Shown here: one piece after another, positions 1 to 11,829 of the stretch
Numbering within the stretch: position 1 is the stretch's first letter
Layout: each line of letters opens with the position of its first letter
NCBI GenBank assembly: GCA_026075535.2
Contig: AP026543.1
Coordinates: 1,364,001-1,428,000 of the forward strand
Source of the DNA: Tricholoma matsutake
Taxonomy: Eukaryota; Basidiomycota; Agaricomycetes; Agaricales; Tricholomataceae
Reading direction: 5' to 3'
Length of the DNA: 64,000 nucleotides
Made by a program: the position numbers and the translations under genes
Notes under the pieces: generated by a model
Database searches by the model: none
Seen by the model: only the letters and a program-made list of their open reading frames with translations
What the model was told of the DNA's origin: nothing

Positions 1-444
1 CGACCCAATACTCATCCATGACCAACACAAAGCCAGAAGCCATGGTGAGAAATGGATGGAAAAGGTGGAGGGATTAATTGATCTTACTGATGAGTCAGTT
101 CTCAACTCTGCCCCAAGTCCACATTACCTCCTCAACATTCAATGTTCAATGTTCAACTCTCACTCAAGCCCACGCAAATTCAAGCACTGCTACTTCTTCA
201 TAAGTTTCCTTCCTTCTGTTCAAAGTTATAATACTAATCATTTGTAGGCACTTGGATATCTTGTTTCCAGACGTGTTCATCACACAGAGTTTTGGTCAAC
301 TTTCGGTGGAGATAGATTGGCTGGAAGGTTGTGGGGGTAAAGGGTTTCAACAACAGAAAGTGGTGAGTACATTTTGATTCAAATTCCTTTGTCTCGTCTT
401 CCTCCCTCCATGACTTCTGACTTCATGTTGGTCATGGATTAACA
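1..444. other. Non-coding lead-in, no gene recognised
   Basis: Only short ORFs with no recognisable motif. The stretch is pyrimidine-rich and ends in a GACTTC-rich segment that leads into the direct duplication at 445. It may be the upstream region of degenerate gene A, but no promoter element could be assigned. Confidence 0.4.
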
Positions 445-738
445 ACTTCTGACTTCCTGTCAGTCGTTTCTCCAAGTGATTTTTGACTTTGAGTCAGTCA
501 CTTAACCAGATTCCGACTTTGAGTCATCTGGTTTTATGTTCATCTTTATTTCTTATCTCACAAACTGACTCACTTTAGCCTTGCTTTGCATCATTGGTTT
601 GTTACTTCTGACTTCCTGTCGGTTGTTTCTCCAAGTGATTTTTGACTTTGCATTGGTCACTTAACCAGATTCTGACTTCGAGTCATTTGTTTTTCTGTTT
701 GTTTTTATTTCTTGTCTTGCAAACTGACTTGTTTTAGC
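445..738. repeat. Direct duplication, two 135-bp copies
   Basis: Positions 445-579 and 604-738 are two copies of the same 135-bp unit, 159 bp apart from start to start, with a few substitutions. Each copy also contains the internal motif GACTTTGAGTCA or a close variant more than once, so the unit is itself built from short repeats. The duplication lies just upstream of gene A at 875. A role as its promoter region is possible but is only inferred from position. Confidence 0.8.
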
Positions 739-874
739 GTAGATCCTTGTTTCCCCAGATTATGTTATTGAGTTGTGCAGGAGATTTTGAGTGAGTAATA
801 CTGTCTTCTCCTTCCTTTATGTCTCATCCAATTTCTTTCTTAGTTCTCATTGGATTCATCGCTTGTAGAGCACA

Positions 875-2996
875 ATGGCCAGCCAAAGCATTGTTCACAT
901 TACGCCCCAAGTACTGAACTTGGACCACAGTTTGCTCCTCCACAAAAAAATTACAATCAATGTATGTCAACAGAATTTATGCATTCCCACTATCTCTGAC
1001 CGGGACTATCAGGTGAGAGTTTTGAACATGGTGACAGGTGAGTGGGTGCTGTGGTTGGAAATGGCGAATGGTTCGTTACCAGCCTGAACATGGAATTTGT
1101 TCCCCAGCCCCCTCTTGGTCATACCCACAACATGTGTATCTGTGCTGATTTCCGATATGGTGATGATGATCCACTTCAGTGGCCGCAGCCATAGATTGTC
1201 TCTGATTGTCATCTAGGTACAATTCCATTGCACCCTAGGCCTGACAATGCAATGTCCATTATGTGGTGGGATCTGGAACCCAAGGACTTCATGCCAACCA
1301 CTGCAACTCCCATCAGCAGGTTAGGGTTGATAGACAGGAAACACTTCACCTATCTCTCATACATGGTGTCTTCACTTTGTTCTTGTGCAGAAGAGTTCAT
1401 GTCAGCAGAAATGTCTGAGAAGAAGAATGAAGCTATACCCTCGTTCTTGACTGTACTTATGCAGGGCATGAAAAGGCTGGAAAATTTGCCCATGAGTCAT
1501 CGTCAGGTGTTCATGAATGTTCAGTATGTGCAGAGGTGCTATTTGGAGCTTCTTGCTGCGCTAGACTACTTGGAAGTGTTCCATCCATGTATGTGTGGTC
1601 ATCACCCTGTGTGGAATTGAGGATAGTCTTCACTTATGATCCTGTTGTGGTCCAAGACTTTCTGCATGCAGGCCTACCTGTTTGGCTTATCCATCCATAT
1701 GATATGCTCTACACTGCAAGGATTTACTCTGTCACCAATGTGTGGCTTCCTGAGGATTACCTTCATCTTGAAGATACCAGTCCCCCCTTCAAGGCCTTCT
1801 TCTCTGATCGAGTGGACCATCCAAATTGATCCCATGCATTCCATGCTTACCTTCGAGCTTTCTTCTCCTACCCCAATCCATTTGATATTGTGGATGAACC
1901 CTCAGTGGACCAGCCATTATCTTCTAGCTCTATCCAGTCTTCAACTCCAATGGCTAGTCAGACCACAAAAAACAAACCTTCTCAGGGGCAACCATGTACA
2001 TACTTTCTCCACCTTCACATTCTATTACTAACTGAGTTATCAGATAATTGAAAAACTAGTCAAACTTCAAAACCTTCAGTGGGGTGAAACAAATTCATAG
2101 AGGAACCAAATCCACTGATACCCCCAGTAATTCCTGCATGGTGTCATGCATTGGCACAAGTTGATACCAATCCGGTCAATCAAGCAGGATGTTTCAGTCA
2201 TCCAACAGATGCAGGTTACACATTTCCTGAACCTGGTATTATCTACAGAGGTCAATCACCAGAATGACAAGCAAAATTACTCCTCAGTTGGCTTCAGCAA
2301 TGGCCAGCTCTGATCTACAGGCTGACATCCTTGGAATCGTCAGCATGAGTGTCATCAAATCAGAGTTGGCATACAATGCTTACCTATGGTAATATGGCAA
2401 TTTTGTATGGGAGTAAGGAGCAGACCAAGAGTGGTCGTCATCATGCAGACATGCGCCAGCTGCTTGGGAATTGTCTGGATGAAGCAGGGCTGGAATTGAA
2501 GACAGGGGGTGAGCAAGTTTTCCAGTGTGAACAAGAACTGTCAACAGGAGTGCTACCTTCCTTTGAGGTCTGTCAGGAGATCCTTTGGGAGCTCCACAAG
2601 GTAAATTTCAGATTCGAATTGCTTGCTCTGCACCACCAAGCACAATTAGTGGTTGACAACTCACCAGAACATCAAGATCATGTGCTGGCTTGCTTTCCAG
2701 GACATGGCCCACTTCTGGTTGCTGATCTTAGCCTTGCCAATCAAGGATTAGCTGCTCCTTCAACAGCTGAGCAAGCATCTTACCTTCTCACATTGAAGAG
2801 GCTGATGAAAGGATAGAAGGGAAACACACCATCACAAATTGGTTCTGATGAAAAACCTGTTGAGAAATACTCTGCAGTTGAACTGACTGCTTTAGAACAG
2901 GTGGTGGCAAAGTTCTATACACAGTTGTTCTTCAATTTTTTTGGTTGTGCAGCAATAGTCCCTCATCAGTTGCAGGTTCCTTTGTCCAGGCCCTAA
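875..2996 (+). pseudogene. Degenerate gene A, uncharacterised Agaricomycete protein family
   Basis: A patchwork of reading frames reads as one protein when probable introns and mutations are allowed for. It starts at ATG 875 (MASQSIVH). A middle block at 1636-1829 contains DPVVVQDFLHAGLPVW. One continuous frame from about 2091 to the TAA at 2994 contains WHTMLTYGN, then EVCQEILWELHKVNFRFELL, and after a TAG at 2814 YTQLFFNFFGCA. I recognise these blocks as typical of a large protein family of unknown function in mushroom-forming fungi. In-frame stops (near 2264, 2346 and 2814) show decay. Gene B follows about 280 bp downstream on the same strand. No catalytic motif is visible and exon borders are uncertain. 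Confidence 0.6.
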
Positions 2997-3274
2997 CATT
3001 CATTGTCTACATTCCAATTCCCTGTTTTGTACATCTAACTATTATTTTCATATTGCTGTTTTTGAACATCATGATTGTTGGGTCACTTCACATGTTATAA
3101 ATAGATCTTTGGACAATGGCATTACATTGTTTGCTTTAGCCTTCAGGCCACCTCAATAAGTATGGTTTGAGTTGAGTTAGAGTATTTTTGCATTTATTTT
3201 TTCATTTGACTCTTTACCAGGACCTCTAGACCAACCCGTCTCAAGTTCAACTTATCACCATCCTACTGCACACT

Positions 3275-6200
3275 ATGCCAGTTACTCATGCTGCTGCTGC
3301 ACGCAATACACCCATCAATATTGGGGATACCCATCCTAACCCTGTTCTGAAATGACAATGGAAGACTGCAAGAGTGAAAGCCAAAACAACAGCCACATTG
3401 CCTACTGGTTCTGGGGATGTGGCTGCTGCAAGTGCACCTCTTTCTCCCCACTCTAATAATTCCACCTGTGCTGTGCATGCTCAGAATCTTGCTCCTCCTC
3501 CTTCACATCTTCCTCACAAGGTTTCCACCACTTATAGTGCCCATATTTTGAACCCCAGCAACATTAATCGCCCAGTGCTGTGATTACTTGGGCATGGCAA
3601 AAGCAACCCCGATCCTGATCCCAATGCCGCATTCATTTCCACCCACATAAGGTGGGGCCATGATGATTATGAGGCTCCCCAAACTCCAGTCCCTGAATTG
3701 CCCTTGAATATGGACGTGTCTCCATGCCATCATGTGGCTTGTTCCCCTCCCTGGATGGAGGATGTGCAGAATAATGATAATGAGTCACAACGCAGTGAAA
3801 CTCCACTGTATTTTCCTTCATCTCCCCCTGATGCCAACAATTGTGAGACCCTGCGACCAGCCCCTTCATCTCCAGCCAACTCCAGCAAATACTCATCTCT
3901 AGCCAACTCCAGTGACTCATCTCCAGCCAACTCCAGCAAACACACCCCCAAATTGCCACTCAGCTCCCTCTCTGGGTCTGATTATTCTGAGAGGAGAAGG
4001 GATGATGACCAGATGCATCTGCAGAAAATTTGCCTTAGAGGACCTTGGGCTGTGACTCCAACACAAGAAGAACAAGATGAGGAAGATTGATTGCATACTT
4101 GATCAGGAAGCACCAGTCTCACCACCACGGTTCACAGCTGCACAGAAGGGGAAAGGAAAGAGGGAAAGAAAGGCATCCACTAGTCGTCGTCCATTGAGCT
4201 ATGATGGGGATGATGCAGGCAATGTCTTGGACCACGACACTAGTGAATGACAACTGTTCAGATCAGGCCCCATTCAAGCAGCCGCTAAAGCTCAAGTGAT
4301 TGAGGCCCGGCAAATTTACCATGAGACAGTGGTGGCAATGTCAATCTGTTGTTCAACATTGTTGGTGAAAACACAGTGAAGCCTCGTTGCATCAACATAT
4401 GGAATGCCTTCCAGTCATGGTATTCTGAGCATGGCAAAATCAAACGTGAAGATGATAGTATACATGATTTTTTTTTCATTTTTGCTCAGACTTCTAACCT
4501 TACTGTAGTGTCTAGCACAGATTACACCGGCATCATTCACAAAGAGTACAACAAGAAGCTTGTTGAGCTTGGCAATGAGGCCGATGACCAAGCAGCTAGA
4601 TGGCTCCATTTCAAGGTACAGCTCAACTGGTATGAATCAAAAATGCAAGATTTCATCTATTTGAAGAAGAATGATGGTAACTTTGATGCTGTGGTAGCCA
4701 ATATCATGGACAAGTTTGATCATTTGGTGAGTTCTCATTCATTGTGTTAAACATGTCTTGAACAGTCTGTGACAGGGTCTGATTGCATGGGAGCAGTACA
4801 GTGTTCATTGCTTCAGGTTTATCATTGACCCTAGTCATGATTCGAGAGGTTGTATATCCAGCGTGATGTGGGGTAGTGGGCCACTGTACAAGGAGCTGCG
4901 GAATACATACAATTCAACAGTCATGAAACAGCTAAGTGATTATGAAGGGATGTTCAAGTAAGCTATGCTAGCTTCCATTTCATCCTTTCTTTTATGCTCA
5001 ATCTACTACAGGGGCTTAGAAGCCCTGAAGGCTGGAAGAGAATATGCACAGGAGTGATATTCAGCTGACCTTCACAAGATACATGGCGAGGGAGAACATG
5101 ATCATACATGTCACTTATTTGGGGAATTTCTGCATGTCGATATCTGTACATCTTTCTTTCCCAGATGTTCGATGTGATATTAATCCTGTCATCTCTAGTA
5201 TGTATCATTCATGAGCAAGTTCACCCTGGTGATGCAAAGAAGATGCAGGTGGCTTGGGCATGCTGGCCTGAATTTGCCTTCCATTACCAAATTTGATTGG
5301 TTGGTTGGCCAGCTGAGATCGGAAATGTTCCTGGGCCTGGCTTTAACCTCAAAGTTGACCTGAAATCCAAAGTCCTGACAAAGTTAATTTCTGCATGCAT
5401 TCAGGCATTGTCTCATGATGAAGGCAAGGATGGGGTTGTGGATGAGGGCCCACTGTGTCATCTTGAACCTTGGACAGACGGTATGTGGTTTATTGATTAG
5501 TTTTATGTTGTATCATGACACTTGTTGCACAGAGGAGAAAGAACTACCCAATAAAAAGCTGATGTCAGTCCCCCTCATGCTTGACAATTGTAAACCAGCA
5601 AATACACTAATGACACTCATGGAATCCAAGAAATTCATGCAAAGGGTTGGGCAGAGCAAGAGCGGGCAGTCTGGCCAAATACCAACCCATCTGTCAGCTT
5701 CAGAGTCGTCAGATCTCGATGAAAATCCACACTCACACCCATGCTGTCCTCATCTGGCACAGGCTCCACGAGGGGCTACTACAGACACTCTGTATATTAA
5801 CAAGAACTAACACTGACATCATGTACCCCCCCATGTTACACTTGGTTCATGCACTGCTGCAGAGGCTTCAGATCCAGAGGAAACTCCACATGCATGTGCA
5901 CACCCTCATCGAGCAGTCTCAGGTGCCACATGCTACTGAGAGTTGGGATGAAGATGCACATCCAACAGTTGTCAATGACAGTGGACGTGTTTCCAATGCA
6001 ACCACTCGTCATCATGAATCCCTGCAATCCCTTTGCTGCCACCCAGAAACTGCTCAATATGATGAGCAAAGGTCATGCAATGTTCCTCTTGCCACCCATC
6101 ACCATCAGGGGTATCATGAGGAATCTTACCAGAACAAAACATATGCATCACTCCAGGCACCTGTTCAAACCCATCATCAATGCCGTGCCACTGATGCAGA

Positions 6201-6738
6201 CCTCAACATTCATTCTCATGCAGGTACAGGTGTACACATGCAAAATATCAATTATCATGAGTACAACAATGGACCTATTGGAGATGGCCATTACCTGCCA
6301 TGAGAGATACCAGCAGATACACGCATTCCATCTTGTCAATCTCCTCCAGGTCCCACAGAAACTGGACAATCTAACAATGGTCAAGCATATTGCCAACCTC
6401 TTGCACATAATAGATGTGATCTAGTCAAGTCTCAACCCAGCCATGTAAATCAAGCTCATTGTTTCATGGTCTCTCAACAGTGTGAACATTCTGTTGAGCC
6501 ATTGGTGAAGAAACACAAGATTCATGACACTGACAAGCACACTCCTCGCCAAGTACTTCTTATGCCACATCGAGCTGGCAATCAAGTAGCTGGTTCATCA
6601 TGTTCAAGAATGCCACATTCTTCGGAAGCAGGACCTTCACGACACAGACAACATTGAGTGTTTGAAGATTACCTTGAGCCACTTGGTGAGGATCCCAATG
6701 GTTATGACTTGTACAATGATGCTGGTTATTATACCTGA
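3275..6738 (+). pseudogene. Degenerate gene B, uncharacterised, low-complexity N-terminus
   Basis: The frame opens at ATG 3275 and stays in one phase to 4090, interrupted by TGA at 3353 and 3581. This N-terminal part is Ser/Pro/Asn-rich, with a short repeat around SSPANSSK (3868-3945), and ends acidic. Later coding blocks are at 4349-4738 (NAFQSWYSEHGKIK, AARWLHFKVQLNWYESK), about 4760-4960 (GLIAWEQYSVHCF), 5211-5480 (AKKMQVAWACWPEFAFHYQ) and 5532-6738. The last block is one phase with TGA at 6301 and 6655 and ends at TGA 6736. A probable intron lies near 5481-5531 (ends in TTGCACAG). The tail is rich in His, Gln and Asn. No enzymatic motif was recognised. It sits directly behind gene A on the same strand and may be its regular partner. 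Confidence 0.55.
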
Positions 6739-7636
6739 CCATTCATCATGTTGAATGAGTTTTTCTTTATCTGGTGATCCTTCTGAACCAGTTTTCCTTT
6801 ACCAATACCATCCATACTTATGTCCACTCCATACTTATGTCTATCTGTACTATGATGTATGATTTATGCCCAACTTATGTCTATGCAAATTATGTATTCA
6901 ATGTTGATATCTCAGTCATATTTGACACTACCGGTTCTGATGTCCTCTCTTGTTTTGTGTGTTTCTCTCTTGTGAACTGCCATTTATTAAATAACTGGGA
7001 ATAGTACTATGTTCTTGGCAGCTTAAGAAAAAGAGAGGAAAAAAGAGATGACTCCAAGATTCAACTTTTAATGGTCAGTGGCATTGGTCACAAACTTCTA
7101 TACTACAAATTCTTTTTCAAATCCACTATTATAAACATAACAATAGAGTAGTTACTGGTCTCAATACTAAAATAAAACATCCATATTGTTGTATTTATCT
7201 GAGTCATACTTGTGTCCAACTACAAAGCTAGTAGTGGAGTCTCCAGTACTTTCTCATCTAGTATTATTTCCACCAACAAACCTTGGTAGTCATTCAAAGT
7301 ATATTTCAAGGCTAGGACTACATAACTTTCAAATAAGATTTGTATGGCTGGAGATGCCCAGCAATGTGTGACATGACAGATAGGGAGTCCCCTATACTTG
7401 GGACTAGACCAGATCTACAGTGGGAATGCCCACAACAGTTGGACCTCCCCATGATATACTTGGTCCAGATACACTCCTATGGGCTGGACCAAGCTGACCC
7501 CTGGGCTTCCCAATTGGGACATCCAGACCTAAGCATGGGGAAGACCATAGAGCTTGGAACTAGTCCCTTGTCTTACGCCTACTTAGGGTAGTCTTTCTTG
7601 GTGGGACAATCTACCCTAACTAGGGGGTCAGGGGGG
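6739..7636. other. No gene; repeat debris
   Basis: AT-rich sequence after gene B with no coding block I can support. From about 7376 to 7636 there are short inverted motifs (AGGGAGTCCCCT; CTACTTAGGGTAG against CTACCCTAACTAGG) that look like remains of a small inverted-repeat element. It is joined abruptly to the Gypsy gag at about 7637. Confidence 0.4.
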
Positions 7637-8575
7637 GTTGCCTGAAGTGTGGAATGCAGTGTTAAATGCTGCATTTGTGAGTCAGTTCTCATCACAGAGT
7701 GAAGCAGCTTCATACCAAGCATAGATATCATTGTCCACTGGGTGCCCTTCCAACATCTGTGCAATCTGGTCCTGAATTTCTCTATTGAGGCCCTGTCAGA
7801 ACTTCACCACCACTGGTAGCCCACTCCCATATCCTGCCATGTCCACCAAATCCTTAAACTCATTGATATAATTGTCCACAGATCGACGTGCCTGGTGGTA
7901 AGAGGATGACTCAAGCCATGTCACTGCTCAGTGGGGCTTATTGAGGGGACAAAAGTGGCATACAAGCTCTGCTCAACAGTCACCCCAAGTGGAGAAAGGT
8001 AGAGAACTGAGCTCTTTAGTTTGGTGCAGAATACGGTCCACATAGAGATAAGCACATTCAGATTTCATGTATGTGAAGGCCCAATAAATTTTTGCAGCCT
8101 CATCAACGAATTGATGCAACTGGAGACTGATGTATAACTCACAGGAATTAAGGAATGCATGCCCCTGCACACGTGCACCATTAAATTTGGTGGTGGGAGA
8201 CAGTTTAATCTGGGTGCACTCTTTAGTGGGCATGTTTGGCAGCACATCATTGTTGGGCATGCTTGGAGTCACAATGGGGGGAATATTGGTTGTAGGGTTA
8301 GTCTGGAGGGTTCTGATGAAGTTTTCGATCATAGATTTAAGCGAATCAATTTGCATGTGTATTCCAGAAATGTCACTTTCAGGTGCATCGAGGCGCTCTG
8401 ATGCATCCATGTCACTAGGGGGCATGTTTGGTAAAAATGGTGGCATAGTAAAGGTGGGACTGTCTGGAACGGTGTGTAGGGAGTCTGTGGAGCTTTGGGA
8501 AGCATTGTCCACTCCATACCTGCCTATCTTGGGCAGTGCATTCGCAATTTTGAGCCTTAGGGGAGAGTTTTCTAC
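7637..8575 (-). pseudogene. Gypsy family A copy 1: gag fragment
   Basis: Read on the minus strand, this encodes a retrotransposon Gag matching the + strand copy at 26,316-27,200 almost residue for residue (for example NALPKIGRY, SLKSMI.NFIRTLQT, FLNSCELYISLQ, FSTWGD). The capsid-like core is followed by FKDLVDMAGYGSGLPVVVKF and GHPVDNDIYAWYEA. In-frame stops after FSTWGDC and in the distal part show that it is dead. The reading ends at about 7637, so the zinc knuckle, protease and all of pol are missing. The element is cut off here and its 5' LTR lies at 8576-9009. Confidence 0.8.
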
Positions 8576-9009
8576 TATAAGGGCAACCTCAGCCTCTAGC
8601 AAAGGGAAATCCAGAGTTAAAATTATACTACATATTACAGGGATTGGGGGCACACCTAGCAAAGGGAAATCTGAAGAGAAAACTCTAAGGATCCCTTTGC
8701 TGATGCCCAGTATATGTGAAGACGACAAAAATCAAATAATAACCTAAAAATAGAAAAGGTGGAGATAGGCAGATCAAGGCCACCAAATGACATCATACCA
8801 AGGGGTAGATGTCGGAAGGGGTGCTCTGCCTCTAAATATAAAACTGTCAACATGCACAAACATGATAGAAAGGGAAATTAGTTATAAAATCTGGAAAAAT
8901 TATAGAAAATGAAGAATAGAAGGAAATGAAGTGAGGAAAAATATAGAACAAACATAAAAAATAGGAGAAATACACAGGGCACCCCCCTAGTCCCCCTAGT
9001 CCCCTTACA
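8576..9009 (-). repeat. 5' LTR of Gypsy family A copy 1
   Basis: On the minus strand the LTR begins TGTAAGGGGACTAGGGG (ending at plus position 9009) and ends near TTGCCCTTATA (8576). It is about 434 bp and matches the 428-bp LTR at 25,857-26,284, including the block TTTATATTTAGAGGCAGAGC and two copies of TTTCCCTTTGCTAG. It abuts the hAT transposase remnant at 9013, so the retroelement probably inserted into that gene or the two were joined by deletion. Confidence 0.75.
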
Positions 9010-9012
9010 TTC

Positions 9013-10700
9013 TTGTCAGGACACATGACTGCATATTGTCAGCATACAAAATTCAAATGCATCAGAAATACTACACTTGCCAATTGCAATGATGTACAAT
9101 TCACAGTCCTTCATGAGAGTGTAGTATTCGGTAGAACTGCTTGTGCAGCAACACAGACAACATTGGGAAGTTCCGATTCCTCATCATCATGGACCAGGGT
9201 CATGGACTGCTCAATAGAATCCAGCATAGGTATGACTTCTGCTATAAGTGGAACCTGAGACTGTGAAAACAGCTTTGTTGGCCCATCAAAGACCTATTAT
9301 AGATGATTAATTGTCTGCATTGTCAAATATCAGAGAAGTGACCTCAAGTACTGCACTAAGTGTTTCTGCAAGATCCCATTGGTCTTCTGACAGCTGGTAA
9401 GCCTGGAGTTTGTTGATGGCTGCACCTGTGAGCTGTTCAACTGGACTTCTAAAGTAGAGGTGAGCATCTAGGCAAGTGAGATCTGAATTCCATCAGGTAG
9501 GAACCCGGGGATCAAGTGTGTCCTTGTTACCAGACAGATTCTTGTCATTTGCAACAAGTGTATCAAATTTCTCCTTTAGTGTTGAACTGTCATGAACATG
9601 CATGCTGTGCAAGGCCGGCAACCTGGGATTTCCTGAATTAAAATTGAATGTTGTGAAATAAATATCCTTACACATGGAAAACGTTGCAGTGCCATCTTTT
9701 CCTCCTGAGGATCGATTGAAATACCCTTTTTCCTCATCATTTCAATTGCCTGGCCATGAGTAGTCTTGACAATGGCAGTATCATGGGCATCCCTACCATC
9801 ATCAGGCACAGCAGCTGAATCATTCTCAATCCCTTCCTCATGAACAGCAAGTTCATCATCAGAATCATCAGAGTCAGCAATAGCAGCAACTGTATGGGAT
9901 TTTAAATACTGAAGAGTGATTTACAGATTTTAACATACCATTGGCAGCTTCTGAGTCCTTAACCTTCTTTTTAGGCTGCTGAAAAAAGAAGGATATAAAT
10001 ATCTGAATGCTTGTTGAGTCCAGACTCCAGAATAGTGTAAAATTTCAGTAACACATACTTTAGCCAAGAGATTAATAATGTGTGGAAAACAGTGTCCATG
10101 AGCTGCCATCCCCCAAAAGGATGGAATAAGCACTGGAAGATATTTGGCCAATACATCATTGTTTCCTGCATTGTCCATGCAAAGTGAAAATAGCTATAAT
10201 AGACTCAGATTGCATGAAACAAGAGATATGTTAGTAACAAACAAGTTTGTCAAGCCCAAATCGCTGTAGACAACTGGCAGTAACCTCAACAAGATATTTT
10301 CCATCATGTTTTTGGGTTAATCTGAGATGGATAATGCATTGAAGCAGCAAACCCATGGATCATAACAAAAATTAGCACTAACCTTATAAATTCCAGTACA
10401 GCACAATAAATAACTCCCTCATGAAACCAGACAACAACAAGTCCAAGAAATGATGCAACTATTGGAGCTGTCCACCCATCAAGCACAAGATGGATAGTGC
10501 TATTGAGAGCCTCCAAATATTGTTGAGCAACAATAATACCATACAAATATATAAATGACAGACCATAAAATAATTTTGGACATGTTTTGACATCTCAGTA
10601 TACATAGCTTTAATATCATGAGAAACCATTTGAGGAGAAGGGATAATTGTTCCAGGTTGGAGCATCTCTACCTCTGCCTGGTAGTCCTCATCCAAAACTG
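9013..10700 (-). pseudogene. hAT-superfamily transposase remnant 1
   Basis: Fragments on the minus strand line up in the order of a fungal hAT transposase. They are LVLDGWTAPIVASFLGLVVV (about 10,440-10,500), a block around VLEFIRLV (10,385), then CMDNAGNNDVLAKYLP and IPSFWGMAAHGHCFPHIINL (10,060-10,190), DDGRDAHDTAIVK (about 9790), DSSTLKEKFDTLV (about 9580), RVPT, and a distal part to about 9040. The Asp-containing blocks correspond to the RNase-H-like catalytic core. The C-terminal dimerisation region is absent, cut by the Gypsy LTR at 9009. Stops and probable short introns separate the pieces, so it is not functional. The element's right end appears to be at 11,291. Confidence 0.75.
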
Positions 10701-11291
10701 AATTGAAAGAATGATGGTTTTTGGTGCATCATAGAGCAATCAAGTGGCATGGGTGTGGGTCTGCCTTCTTGACGCCGTCTCATGGTAGATAACATAGATA
10801 GAACCTAAACAAGACAAATAAAAACATTAGTAAGTTGAAAAGAAAAGAAAAGAACTTTTGAAAAAAACATTACATAGGGCCCAAACAACGTCTGGTGTCA
10901 TTTGGGCCCTATGTGGTTGGTTTGAACTTTGCAGTGTTACTCAACATGGGCATGGGCATGGGAGTGGTGGTGGTGGTGGTGATGGTGGTGGCAGTTGACT
11001 GAGTAGTGGTGGTGATGGAGAGGAAGGTGGCGACATCGATCATCGGTGGCACAGCAACAGTTATGTTGACCCACGCCAGCCCGTGACACCCTCAGACAGT
11101 ACCCATACCCATGACATTCCTTATCTATATTAGTATATTTATTATTTACTCATTTATTTAAATTTTATAGTAACCATCGGTTCATCCATGGATACCACCC
11201 ATGTGATATCCATATCCATTGCCATCCATCCATATATGGATGGTATCCACAGATGGTCATCCAGATCAGAGCCATCCATGGCAGTCCCTAG
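10701..11291. mobile_element. 5' flank and right terminus of hAT element 1
   Basis: This stretch holds no gene. It contains a perfect 9-bp inverted pair GGGCCCAAA / TTTGGGCCC (10,877-10,909), a GGT-rich trinucleotide tract (10,951-11,020), and from 11,180 a cluster of ATCCATGG / ATGGATGG motifs, including a palindrome around ATCCATATATGGAT. The cluster ends at CAGTCCCTAG (11,282-11,291). Clusters of subterminal repeats next to a short terminal motif are usual for hAT elements. A very similar terminus, AGTCCCTAG, closes the second hAT at 63,682. Confidence 0.5.
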
Positions 11292-11365
11292 CACGGACAT
11301 GTCGCATCTGCTAGGGAATCCGGGGAAGAATTTGAACCTACAGACAGTGTCTTGACTGTCTTCCT

Positions 11366-11396
11366 AGACCAACCTCCCCTCGATTGTTTACATATT
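11366..11396 (+). repeat. 31-bp fragment of the Crinkler header
   Basis: Starting AGACCAACCTCCCCTCGAT, this stretch equals positions 12,195-12,225 inside exon 2 of the Crinkler gene with a single mismatch. It lies about 460 bp upstream of that gene's start codon and 75 bp from the hAT terminus. It is most simply the remnant of another Crinkler copy truncated here. Confidence 0.7.
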
Positions 11397-11829
11397 AGAG
11401 GTGCTGAACCTGGGACCAAACCTACTGAGGAGGAAGAGAACCAGAACTGGACTGAACTTCGGCATCCCTATTGGTTGTACATAATTTACATGAGTCTGTA
11501 TTGAGCAGTGAACCAAGTGGACCTCTTTCCCAGCGTGCTTCTTGACATGAATGAGACAAGAAAGTGATTACCAGGTGAGGGTCCGTGCGCCCAGTACTGG
11601 AGTGTTCACGTGATGCGGTCTTTGGCAAATTTAGGTAAGTAGCCCTAGTCCGTGGCCTGACGAACCGCTACGGCCTTCATCTAAGTCTTTCGCGCGAAGG
11701 TCGCTGGTGTCGTTGATACCGCAAAGAGTAGCTTCCTCCATCGCATCAGCAAACCCAACACAGCCTCCAGCCAAGGACGCCAACACCCTTTCCCCACACT
11801 CGTCCACATCTGACCAAGCAGAGCCCGCT

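Noticed and set aside
3698..4090. Silk-like or adhesin repeat protein
   Set aside because: The SSPANSSK repeat has only three imperfect units and belongs to the longer gene B frame.
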